Shown piece after piece: positions 49,706 to 60,132 of a stretch of DNA of 64,000 bases (position 1 is the stretch's first letter; every line of letters starts with the position of its first letter). This DNA comes from Steinernema hermaphroditum (taxonomy: Eukaryota; Nematoda; Chromadorea; Rhabditida; Steinernematidae). A program made the translations under genes and the position numbers. The notes under the pieces are model-generated. The model did no database searches, had not been told where the DNA came from, and saw only the letters and a program-made list of their open reading frames with translations. The stretch is from positions 3,436,012-3,500,011 of the forward strand of contig CM059623.1 of the NCBI GenBank assembly GCA_030435675.1, in the 5' to 3' direction.

Positions 49706-51144
49706 ATGGCTCTGTTCGCTAACGCATCGCGCGGAGGTGTCAGCAACTCAAGCCACTTGGTTGAGTTCAAGGCTGGCCGTTCTACCCTCGAGGAGGGATC
49801 AACGCCCGAGAAGCGGAAGGTGGTCAGCGACAAGACCAAAGGTCTCGTGTATATCAAGCAGTCCAGCGATCAGCTGGTACACTTCATCTGGAAGAACCGC
49901 GAGACGAATACTATTGTGGATGTATGCAGTCAAACACTTTGAATGAAATGTGATTTTGCTCATTGCAGGATTTGATCATCTTCCCCGGTGACACCGAATT
50001 CCTGAAGGTCAAGGAATGCACCGACGGTCGCGTTTTTATGCTTAAATTCAATAGCAATAGCGACCGCCGGTTGTTCTGGATGCAGGACAACAAAGCAGAC
50101 AAAGATGATGAGCTTGTGAAGAAGGTATTATCCTATGTGTGCATAAGACCGGTAATTACTTTTGTCTGCTGTAGGTAAACGACCTCCTGAACCGTCCCCC
50201 GAGCAGCCGGGCTAGTGGTCGTGGAGGCACCACGGAACGCTCTGGAGGTCTCGCGGCGAGTCTGTCGGCCCTCGGAAATGGCAGTGAAGACATGGGAGCG
50301 CTGAACAGCCTCGACCAGAACCAGCTCATGCAATTGCTGCAGCTAATGAATACGAACGGCACTAGCGGCTCGTCAGCCGACGCACTAATTTCGTCGGCTC
50401 TTGGCGGTAGCGCCGACGGTGCGACAGGAACACCAGCGACCGGAGCTGCGGCGGCTGAAGCGGGCGCCGGCACTGGAAGTGTGAAGCTATCGGATTTACA
50501 AGCAATTCTGAGCCAGATCGACGGAAAGAGCACCGAAGGAGGTACGCGGCAACGCCTCTGGACTGGGATTTTATGGCTTTAATTATAGGTGCTGCGGTTG
50601 CCGGAACATCCCGAGGCCCACAAGCTGCGTTGACGGATGTGCTCAAATCGTCAAATGTCAGCGAAATTGTGAAGACGAACGAGCAGCGTCTCATACCGCA
50701 TCTGCCCAATGAAGCCCCCATCAAGGCGGATAAGAACGAACTTAACATGACCATCTCGACACCCCAGTTCCAGCAGGCCGCGTCAATCTTTGGCACTGCA
50801 CTCCAGACCGGGCAGATGGGACCAGTGCTCCAACAGTTCGGATGCAGCGAAAATGTCCGCGCCGCAGCTGCAACTGGTGATCTCCTCCAGTTCGCTAAGA
50901 AGTTGACGGAAGACGAGCGCGGAGAACCGATCAAGGAAGACGAAGCTAAGCCGACAGCTGACGTTGAAATGACTTGTAAGTGTTCATATTCTCATATCGA
51001 CTACTTACAGCTTTCGTTTTAGCGGCCGAAGTGGACGCGCAGATCAACCGGGAAGCCGAAGCTGAAGAAACAACGGAATCGGCCATCAAAGAGCCTGACG
51101 CGAAGCGTAACAAGACTACCGATGACAACATGGAGCTCGACTAA
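49706..51144 (+). CDS. rpn-13: proteasome ubiquitin receptor RPN13 (ADRM1)
   Basis: Subunit of the 19S cap that binds ubiquitin chains through an N-terminal Pru domain and recruits the UCH37 deubiquitinase through its C-terminal DEUBAD domain. Five exons (49706-49921, 49969-50124, 50175-50541, 50589-50975, 51023-51144) give 415 codons; human is 407. Pru domain: [46 protein letters not shown] and [18 protein letters not shown] Gly/Ser/Ala linker follows. [48 protein letters not shown]. The end DDNMELD matches the acidic MSLD-type tail that docks on the proteasome. A splice acceptor (tttcag) lies five bases before the ATG. Confidence 0.96.
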
Positions 51145-51958
51145 AATATAATACTGTATGTAAATACGTTGCCTGGATAAATTATTTAAGTGTTTGTTTA
51201 TGTTCGTTGTGTCTGATTTGGACTTGTTTGTGCTGTTTGGTTTATCTCAATTGATGTGCTTGGTTTTAGGTGTTATCTGGGAATTAGAGGTGTCTCTGTC
51301 ACCGTTGCTCAGAATGTGCTTGTTCCCGTTTAGCGAGACTGTCTGCGCGTTCTCCCGTCTTATGGACAGATTAGCCTGTGTAGAGAAGTTTACACATCAG
51401 TTTACACATTAGACGGTCTAAATGCATTTGACTTGTGGTATCGTGTGGTAGTACTCGTTTGCAAACATTCAGCGGTAGAATAGCTCTGTTGCAGAATAGG
51501 CGACGCGCCTGGAATTGTCCACTTTGTCTGTAAGTGGGTTGTTCCGGGTGGGACCAACTATTGAGTCGGCTTTTCCAAAGTTTAGTGTGAGTATTGTCTG
51601 TTTACGTTGTCAGCTTTCTCAGTCAAGCAGCGTGAGCAGCGCCGTTTCCGTCTAAATCAGCACAATTTAGTGGTTTTCAGCGATTGTTTGCGTCCACCGC
51701 GCATCGACTTTTCTCGTGTTTACCCCTCGATTGCAGTGTCCGGACACACGCGATAGTCTTCTTCGTCTTATTTGTGCGGCGCTGCAACCGCCACGGCGGG
51801 CGATCTTCGTATTCTTTGCTCGCCCCTTTCAAGGCAGTGTGGGGTGATGGTGCGAAATATTACATTGTGGCGTCCTCCTCACCCCATTCTCTTCTGATAA
51901 GCGCGCCGCGATTGCTCCATCGGCTTTTCGGTTCTCATTATTTTCTGCTTTCAGCAAG

Positions 51959-53092
51959 ATGGGTTGCATGTGTCCAGTGATCGCCCTTGGCTGGGTAACG
52001 CTCGCCTACATCGGATATCGCCTTTTTAAGGCCGTCTCGAACGTCGTCTATCCGTACAGGATCGCCGCTCCCATCGACCTGAAGAAGGCCGCTGGAGCTG
52101 AATGGGCTGGTGAGTCTTTCTTGCCTCTGTTCTCGGCTATCGTCGTCGTTTAGTCGTGACTGGAAGCACTGATGGAATCGGCCTCGCCTACGCGAAGGAG
52201 CTCGCTCGCAAAGGATTCAAGATTCTGCTTATCTCGCGCACGCAGAGTAAGCTGGACGCCGTCAAGAAGGAGATCGAAGATGAATCCAAGGTCGAAGTGA
52301 AGACGATTGCCTACGACTTCACGAACCCATCTGTCGCCGACTACGAGAAGAAACTCGTCGAGGCCTTCAACGAGCTCAACATCGGAATCCTCGTCAACAA
52401 CGTCGGACTCAGCTACGAATACCCTGAGGTGCTTCACAAGATCGAAGGTGGACTCCAGCGCGTTGCCGACATCACCGTCATCAACACCGTTCCTCCCACG
52501 GTGCTCTCGGCCGCCGTCCTGCCCAAGATGGTCGAACGTCGTTCTGGAATCATCGTCAACATCGCTTCTTCGGCTGCTGCGAACCCGATGAGCATGTGGG
52601 CTGTCTACTCTGCCACTAAGGTAGGCTCAACAGTGCCACGCTTCGAAAGAACTGATCAAGCGGAGCAGGCTCTGAAATCAAGGAGTCGTTTTTAAGATTT
52701 AAAGAACACATAGATCATTCTGTTTTGACAGTATAATCTCTTGTCCGTTTCAGAAATACGTCTGCTGGTTGTCGGAGATCCTTCGCATGGAGTACAACAG
52801 CAAGAACGTCATCATCCAAACCATCTGCCCGATGCTCGTAGCCACGAAGATGTCCAAGGTGTCGAAGACGAACTTCTTCACGCCGTCGCCCGGGCAGTTC
52901 GTCAAGGAGGCCATCCATTCCATTGGAAACGCCGACGAGACCACCGGATGTTTCTCGCACCAGATCCAGGCCGAAATCAGTGACCTTCTTCCGCAGCCGT
53001 TGATCAACCATTTCTTGACCAAGATGAGCGTCGCCACCCGTGTCAAGGCCCTACGCAAGAAGGAGCGTGCCGCCGCTGAGAAGACAGAGTAA
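51959..53092 (+). CDS. very-long-chain 3-oxoacyl-CoA reductase / 17-beta-hydroxysteroid dehydrogenase 12 family (LET-767/STDH type)
   Basis: NADPH-dependent short-chain dehydrogenase of the ER membrane. Family members reduce 3-ketoacyl-CoA in fatty-acid elongation and may act on steroids. Exons 51959-52109, 52154-52620 and 52754-53092 give 318 codons, the family length. An N-terminal hydrophobic segment (CPVIALGWVTLAYIGYRL) is the membrane anchor. The cofactor motif TGSTDGIG, NNVG, the catalytic Ser region NIASSAAANPMS and YSATK are all present. The Lys-rich C-terminus (KKERAAAEKTE) is near the position of an ER retrieval signal but is not a strict KKxx. The acceptor tttcag precedes the ATG by five bases. 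Starts 815 bases after rpn-13, too far for a typical nematode operon. Confidence 0.94.
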
Positions 53093-53278
53093 TAATTTGA
53101 TGTTCTTCAGTTAATTATGTGTTGTGTTAAGTGAATGGAGTAGGTTGTTGTTTTGTGGTTGATATCTAAACAGGAATCAAGAAACTCGCCGAAGAATCAG
53201 TCCTTTGTCAATTGATTCTATTTTGCAGATTAGATATATAGAGGTTCTTGCGAAGCTTTATTTTAGTCTTCAAGAAGA

Positions 53279-53594
53279 TTAATTCTTTTTGTCGGTCGCC
53301 CTGAGATGTTCCTTGTACTTCTTCATCCAGCGCGTGCAGCTGACGCTCTCGGTCTTGTGCAGCAAAAGACGATTCTGTTCGCCGAGATTGGCCAGGTAAC
53401 GAGTGCCGAATTTGAAATCGCCTTTGACGATGTAGTTACGCGAGAAGGTTGTCCTTAGACATTTGCCCTAAAACTCAACAAGCACTATCGGCCCTTTCCA
53501 GTGCAATTACATGCCTTGTCGGCGTGACAGTTATGCGTGACGTACATGTAGGGATTGACCTTGGTGAACGATGATTCCACAACAATAAAGGATT
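53279..53594 (-). CDS. transthyretin-like (TTR) family protein, 3' part only
   Basis: Two exons, 53594-53515 and 53467-53279 (stop TAA). They read SSFTKVNPYMYVTHNCHADK joined to GKCLRTTFSRNYIVKGD, then FKFGTRYLANLGEQNR and a final Cys in ESVSCTRW. The order (TxxNPYxxxTHNC, then CxR, an Ile/Val strand, and a late Cys) is that of the secreted nematode TTR-like family. The donor after HADK would be GC rather than GT, the only GC-AG intron I propose here. An AATAAA signal lies at 53262-53257, just after the stop. The signal peptide and first domain strands are not visible upstream, so the gene may be truncated or have remote exons. Confidence 0.5.
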
Positions 53595-54889
53595 CTTATT
53601 TTGACGAGAATACTTGAGTTAAAGAGGAAGTGAAGGGTCGGACCTTGAATTTTAGAGAAGTCATCGATCACCTTATCTAACCGGTATTTTAAATGTAAAA
53701 AAAACGGAGACGGCGCTCAGCTCAGAATTCCACTCAAAGCTGCTCTTGATGAGCGAAGATGCTTTCTGTTCCTTTCCTGATAGTTATCGGTTCTTTTCAA
53801 AGAGCTTCTATCGACTTCTAGTTCACTGAAAGATTCCCTCGCTTCTTTTAGGAAAGCAGATTACATCCCCTACCCCCAACGAAGACACACTTCAAGTATT
53901 GTTTTCGGATTGTTTTCAGTCGTTAAAAATCGTGCAACGTTTCCAGCAATCATTTGTATTCAATAGAAACAATCCGTGTTGCTGAGGGTAGACATGGACG
54001 CCCTTTGTCTCATCTAGACGGCCTCTCGAGTTGTTTATGTTCGTTGATTGTCGAGGCTCAGGCAACTAGCCTCCCGTTGATAGAGCCAAATGAAGGATCG
54101 GTCGGAATGGATCGACGCGAGAGTAGATGAAAGCGGTAGTCCCAGGTGAGTGTGTGAAATGTGTAAAATACTAGGTGCCCTCGCTCAGACACCAGTGAGA
54201 AAAAGAGGTTTGTGATCGTTGTTATCTAGTCTCTTGCCTAAGTTCAAAGAAAAGTAAAAGAATAATGCAAGAAATTTTCTCTGTTTGTCTGACTCAGTTC
54301 GCACCGACGCAAACGTACTGTTGAAATTTTACTCGGTATAAGGGTAGTCCGGATGAGGCATTTAATCGTCGGTGCTGTCCCTCCCGGGTCAGTTCCGTGC
54401 AAATGCCGGCGTTGATCGTTTGGAACGCGCCGTGCAACCGCTGGTGTCGGAAGGCGCGGCGTTTGAAAGCGTCGCTTCGGACGCACGGTGACCCAAGTGT
54501 GGGCACCGAGCCTGCCGGCGTCGAGAATATTCGGCGCCGTGCGCCCCATGGTATCGGTACCGTGCGCCTGGTGGTGCAGCCGTGGAGGCACCATATCCGA
54601 TCGTATCGTTCGGAGCCAGGCGGCCACACTCGTCATCGGATGACCTGTGTGGCGGGCCCCGCTGCCCCTAGGGGCGCGGGAGGCTTTTTCACATCAAATC
54701 TAGCAATAATCTGAACATGTTCCGCAGCAAAACGCATATAATTGTTTTCTCCATCCACATAGTTTTAAAAAGAGCAATAATAAATAAGACAATTAAACAT
54801 AATTATTAGTGGAAGTATGGAAACGTAGTTCCGTCAAGATTTCACCGCTCACTATCCCTGAAAACAGCTTCTTTCGTTGGAACTCTCAC
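53595..54889. other. intergenic stretch with one dispersed-repeat copy
   Basis: Apart from the GC-rich repeat at 54272-54420 there are no recognisable genes. The missing 5' exons of the TTR-like gene should lie here if that gene is intact, but I found none. Confidence 0.4.
54272..54420 (+). repeat. GC-rich dispersed repeat, copy 4
   Basis: Head TTTTCTCTGTTTGTCTGACT, GCACCGACGCAAACGTACTG, GGTATAAGGGTAGTCCGGAT, then a tail (CTCCCGGGTCAGTTCCGTGC) shared with copy 5 but not with copies 1-3. The GC-rich sequence continues to about 54690. Confidence 0.75.
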
Positions 54890-56599
54890 TTAGTTTGAAA
54901 AAAATGCTTCCGGCGGAAAATACGTGCTCAATTCCGATGTGAACGCATCGTAGTAGGCTTTTTTAATGTTCATTAGTCGACGACGCTGCTCCGGTTTCAG
55001 CTGAGAAATCGTTAGTTTGTGTGCTTCCTACAGTAGATGTTACGCTGTCAAGACAAAATGGGCATAACTACCTTTAAGTGCTCGCGAAGCTTATTTGCTT
55101 TGCTCAAAAGTGCATCACAATCTTCCATACAGCATCGACAAGGGCCAGATTTGTGGTGGTCTCCAATGTGGCGTATTAGTTCGTCGTTTCCCCGTGCTTT
55201 CACTATGTTGTTGTCGCCGCAACCTTGCTTTTGACACTGAAACTGTACTGGTTAGGAAAAGGGATCCGAAAGTGATGCCACACCTTCCAGTAGCCAGATT
55301 GGATTCGTGATGAAGTTCTTGGCTCGGACGGTTCTTGCACCATAGCTGCACGCGATGGTGGTTTCGATGGTTTCACGAAAACGCGTCGAGGTAACGGTCG
55401 GAGTTTTTGCGACGCTAAGTATGATACTTTCAATCAAAACATGGAGAAACTGTTCAGTACCTTGATGTTCTCCGTCGTTGGCCGCTGGTCGCAGTTCTAC
55501 AGCAGCAGTGACTCTTGCATTAGGCTTCTCACAGACTAAAAAGTACAGCGTCAGTCACATTAATTGCAAAGGGAAGCCCCACTCTTGTTTCCTCCGACAC
55601 CGCCTGCTTCATGAGATATTTGTGATGGATCTGCTGTTCCACTCAGATTACTTCCAACTGCACGAGTGTCGGACAGGGAAGTACTAATCTGTGAACCTAA
55701 AAACACAAACAATAAACCACGAGAAGAATATTCAGCACCTTGATCGGCAGCAGGTTCTTGAAGAGTTTCTTGTCCCTTGCTAGCTTCACTGTACGTTGAA
55801 GAGTGGTCCATAATTTGGCTGATCTCCGAAGCTGAAAAATACAACCTTTTAGGCACATCTACACAAGAGCAAATCACCTTCGCTTTTTTCTTCTTGTAGA
55901 GTTTCCTGCTCCACGCCGTCGTGGTCCATGTCGTCACTAAACGGTCAAGTCGGAATAATAAAGAAAGCCGATCGAAACTCACCCATCGCTGATTTCCGGG
56001 GATTTGCCACGGCCAGCAACTTCAGCCAGAGTGCTCTCTGAAGCTAAAAATCGCAAACAATAAATGACCAGTAGAATATTCAGCACCTTGATAGGTAATG
56101 GACTCTTGGTGTATTTCTTGTGTACTGTCGACTTCACTGAACGCTGAAGAGCTTTCCACAGCTTGACTGATCTCCGAAGCTGAAAAATACAACAGTTTAT
56201 GTACATCTACTCAAAATCAAATCACCTTCGCTTTCTCCCGCCTGTGGAGTTTCCTGCTCCATGTCATCACTAAATGATCAAGTCGGAATGATAGAGAAAA
56301 CCGATAGAAACTCACTCATCGATTGTGATGATTTCCGGAGATTTGCCACGACCATCAATTTCAGCCACAGTGCTCCTGATTGGGCTAGGGCAACAGAGAG
56401 AAGCCAAGGAATCATTGATTCCACGATTCAGTTGCATGGCTTCTTCTTTCTGTTTCTGCAGGTGCCTCACAAGAGCGTTTCGGTAGACCGTCGCGGCGAT
56501 CTGGATGATCGTAGGCACACGATGGCCGAAGAGTGTTCTATGAGTCGCCACTTCGGTGAGCAGTTCCAACTCTTCCGATGTGAAGGCTGCTTTTTGCAT
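54890..56599 (-). CDS. unrecognised protein built from duplicated exon modules, Cys/His-rich C-terminus
   Basis: Eleven small exons (56599-56316, 56269-56226, 56179-56087, 56043-55983, 55936-55878, 55831-55739, 55696-55601, 55535-55461, 55414-55284, 55236-55072, 55027-54890) keep one frame for 412 codons. An N-terminal helical domain (FTSEELELLTEVATHRTLFG) is followed by acidic, Ser-rich repeats: exons 2 and 5, 3 and 6, and the end of exon 1 and exon 4 are duplicates (GRGKSPEI, ASEISQ modules). Exon 10 is rich in Cys and His (CQKQGCG, HIGDHH, CRCCMEDC), like a zinc-binding domain. The start is the first ATG after a 3' splice site (gcttccag), 11 bases on. A nuclear or chromatin role is a guess; I cannot name the family. 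Confidence 0.75.
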
Positions 56600-57047
56600 T
56601 TCCGTGATGCCTGGAAGCAGTCAAATTATTAATAAATGCACAAATTAAAACATTGATTCGCAGCGATAAACGCGAAAAGGGTGTGGCAGACCTACACGAA
56701 TCTAATCAGCTGAACACAAAATGCTAAGAAACCAGATTAATCACTTCCATACAATGAAAAACATAAGCAGCCACACACATCAGTGTGTCGAGCCACAGTG
56801 ACCAAGAGAATTCAGACGGAACGCCAGGCAACCGAGCGGAAGAGAAGCAGAAGCAGAAATGACCGCTTCTTCGCTGCGTGCAGAGTCCACACTGTCTCTG
56901 CGGCCTTTTGCAAGTTTAGACATAGACATATCTGCGTAGACGTCTCTGAAGAGAGCAGACAGATTTAGAATGGACTCCTCGACGGCAGAGAATACGACTT
57001 CGGCAAGCATGTCATTTCAAAAAGGCGGCACTCTTCATTACAGTCAG

Positions 57048-57215
57048 AAATTTTCTCTGTTTGTCTGACTCTATTCGCACCGACGCAAAAGCGCTGTCGG
57101 AATTGTGCCCGGTATAAGAGTACGTCGGATGAAGCATTCAATTGCCGGTGCTGGCCCTCCCGGGTCAGTTCCGTGCATCTGCCGGCGTCGGTCGTTCGGA
57201 AGGTGCCGTGCAACC
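57048..57215 (+). repeat. GC-rich dispersed repeat, copy 5
   Basis: Head TTTTCTCTGTTTGTCTGACT, CACCGACGCAAAAGCGCTGT, GGTATAAGAGTACG, then GTGCTGGCCCTCCCGGGTCA. The tail is shared with copy 4. Same orientation as the other four copies. Confidence 0.75.
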
Positions 57216-57604
57216 TCACGTAGTCAAGCGACTAGGTGAGTTCCGTCGCTGCGACACCGTGGAATTCGGACGAGATGGCAAACTCGGACGAAATGGAGCT
57301 GGGAGATCGAATCTGTGTGCCGTTTATTTTGTGGTTTATGCGTACTTAGCGTTTTTGCTTTCCCAGTTTGTCTGATTGTTCGAAATTAAGCCATGTATGT
57401 GGTCCAGGAGCGAGAACGTGAGGAAAACATAAAAGAATTATTCTAAGAAGCTTAAAAAAATCTGGTGTTCATTTAATCAGTGGGGTCAGTGACCACACCA
57501 AAGGCGGAGACACATGATATCTGTCCTCCCGGACATTCCGAGTGTTCGGGTAAAAATGTTTATGGCGAACAAAATACACAACATGGCCGCTTTGAACAGC
57601 ACCA

Positions 57605-58771
57605 TTAGAAGGAGTTTGATCTTCTGCGCGCACCCAGCGCAGCTGCTCGTGCCATAGCGTTTCTTCGTTCGTGTTCCATGTTGTCTCTCTCCTGTCGCCG
57701 CTTCAGACGGAGAGAGAAGCTGACGTTGGGGTATCGCAGTCGGAATACCAAACGGACGAAGGAGAGCAGTTCGAAGGCGAAGGTGGCCAGGAGGTAGAAG
57801 TAGAGGCAGAGGTAGATGACGTTGTTCCACTGGTTGGCGTGGACGTTGCAGTCCCAGGTTTCTCGCTGAAATGGGTACATTTAAGTTCAGAGTTCAGCTA
57901 TTGGATCTCATCGATCTTTGGATACCGATCCCGAGACCGCTTTCCCGTGGATAGCAAAGCACACGATATCGATACAATATACAAATCTCACCGAAATCAA
58001 GGATACATGTCCCCGAACCACAGACATGACCGGAACGTGGCGATGGTCAAGCGTGAAGAAGTAGGAAAGGACCTTCTTGACGCCCCATAGAATGTCTAGT
58101 CGGTAGCCTTTGTAAGCGACCATTCCAAGAAGAAAGACCTAAAGAAGAAAGAAATGGAGAATAGGTTGAAGTCCTACCTCAGCTAGGTACATCGAGCAAT
58201 TGAAGAAGGTGACGAGAAGGTGTCTCAGGACGTGGGTATCTCGACTATGCGCTGGGAGGTGCAGAACGTAGAAGTAGGGAACGATTGGGAAGATCGAGAA
58301 GATGGCGAACAGGGCGAGGTAGTAGGAGACGTACTGAAAATGAGTTTACGTGACCATGTGTGCTTAGAGGACCTTTTGGATGAGAGTGTCTTTCGGCAAG
58401 AACACGCTTGTGTTGATCCATTCGACTCGAGTGCAGCTTTGAGCTGGGACGAAGTACATCTGAAGACAGAGTTCGTGCTTGACAATCCTAAACTAACACA
58501 GAAGAAGGACAATCCCGCCGCGCCGAAGAGGACGAGGGTGACGGTAAATGGAGATCGGAGCGGACTGATCCTGAAACGATCAGTTTACCTTGTTTATCTC
58601 CGTTTAAAAAACTTGCTTATACACCGTCGTTTCAGGCTCCCTTATGTCCACGGGGATATCGGGTAAGGGAGGTTGACAGAGGCGGTCGTCTTCCTCTTCG
58701 GAGTGGTGGCATGCCTCCTCTTCCCTAAACAGTCTATTCATGTTTCAGTGAGTTTTCTTCGAAATCCAACC
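57605..58771 (-). CDS. multipass membrane protein, family not recognised
   Basis: Exons supported: part of a hydrophobic leader exon ending at 58771, then 58724-58625, 58570-58498, 58459-58373, 58333-58178, 58138-57992 and 57865-57605 (stop). Hydrophobic segments include PFTVTLVLFGAAGLSFFC, YYLALFAIFSIFPIVPYFYV, HLLVTFFNCSMYLAEVFLLG and NNVIYLCLYFYLLATFAFEL. The C-terminus is basic (RRQERDNMEHERR). Joins from 58570 on keep frame; the join between 58625 and 58570 does not, and the ATG is not found. At least four membrane spans suggest a receptor-like or transporter-like protein, but I see no signature of a known family. Confidence 0.55.
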
Positions 58772-58946
58772 TTGAGGAAGGTGTGGGGATTCTGTGCCTG
58801 ATTTCGATCTCCTCGCACGCGTTTGGATCAAGTGACGGATACACGTTCATAGTGGAAGAAGATGCAATATGAATGAAGAGGAAAATGAGCACAAGAAGAA
58901 GGCGCTCAGAAGACGATAGATGTTGGCCCGATGAGTCGATTGCCAC

Positions 58947-60132
58947 AGCAGTCGATTTTCGTCTTTGCGAAAGTGCAAATGATGATGTTTTTATGGCAGG
59001 TGCCGCCGCGCATCACCACCAAGAAGAACAGTCTTCGGCGATGGACGAAGCGCCGACATCTCCGCTTTTGATCTGTTTACGTTTAAGGGGCCAATGGAAG
59101 GCGAAGTTTTATTGGTGAAGGGCAAGTGTATTTGCCGGGGTGAATATGTGATCATAAATCATCGTTTCTAATCAATCGAAAACCTGATCTTTCTGATCTC
59201 TTTAAGGCATAAATGCCTATCTGTTATGCCTCACGCCATCACCCATTGTTCCCCCTCACTCTAGAAGTGTTCCGGAAGAACATTCAATTGGAACATTCAA
59301 TTACTGTTATTGTTAGCAATTAGTTGTGGATAAACTGATTTGATTTATAAATGACGAGGCTGGTCAAGATTCGGTCCTGAAATGTCGATGTCCTCGCAAA
59401 GCATTCATATGTCATAATTGGGTTAATTTGGCGAGAACTTGAATCATCCTGTTCCTGTCGTGAACGATAAATCGACCACTTTAACACTAGGTTTTGTCAA
59501 TATGGCCACAGGCGTTCGATCTTGTCGTGTAGCGAACTTCATTGTACGCTTTAGAACCGAGTTATAAGGTTAAAAAGTCGAAACTCGAAACTTGCACGGC
59601 TCTGGACCCATTTGTTTAAGTAAGTGACAATTCTAACCGCGATGACGATCGTCAGCTGTAACGGACATGTAAATACAGTATCCTGGACATATTGAATTTG
59701 AATTTCACAGTCTATTGAATCCCTGATAAAATGCTTCTTGGTATGCTCACTTTACACTATCGAACCCACAAACAAAATCATGACAAAGCCTTTTTGGAAG
59801 CAGTTGAACGTGCGAACTTTACTGAATCCCATTTAGGCGCCAAGTCTCAGCTGATCTCTCGATTTGCAATTGGTGAAAATGGACATTGTTCATTGACTTT
59901 GATCTGCTGTAAAGGTTAGTCGTCGTTTCAAGACTCTCGATGGATTCTTCCAACATATTCGAAAAGGACTTTCGAAAATGATCACACGTCAGCACTCTGA
60001 CACTGTGCGTCTTTCTGCCGCCGCCATTCTACGCCCTGAACTTCAACGATTATTTCACTTTCAACCCACCAACGACCAGTAATATAATGTGCTGACTATT
60101 TCCCTGTCTTTGTGCTCACTTGGCGTTGCACG
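58947..60132. other. intergenic stretch without a supported gene
   Basis: AT-rich, with only short open frames. It should contain the promoter of the plus-strand RING gene and of the minus-strand membrane-protein gene, but no motif can be named. Confidence 0.4.
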
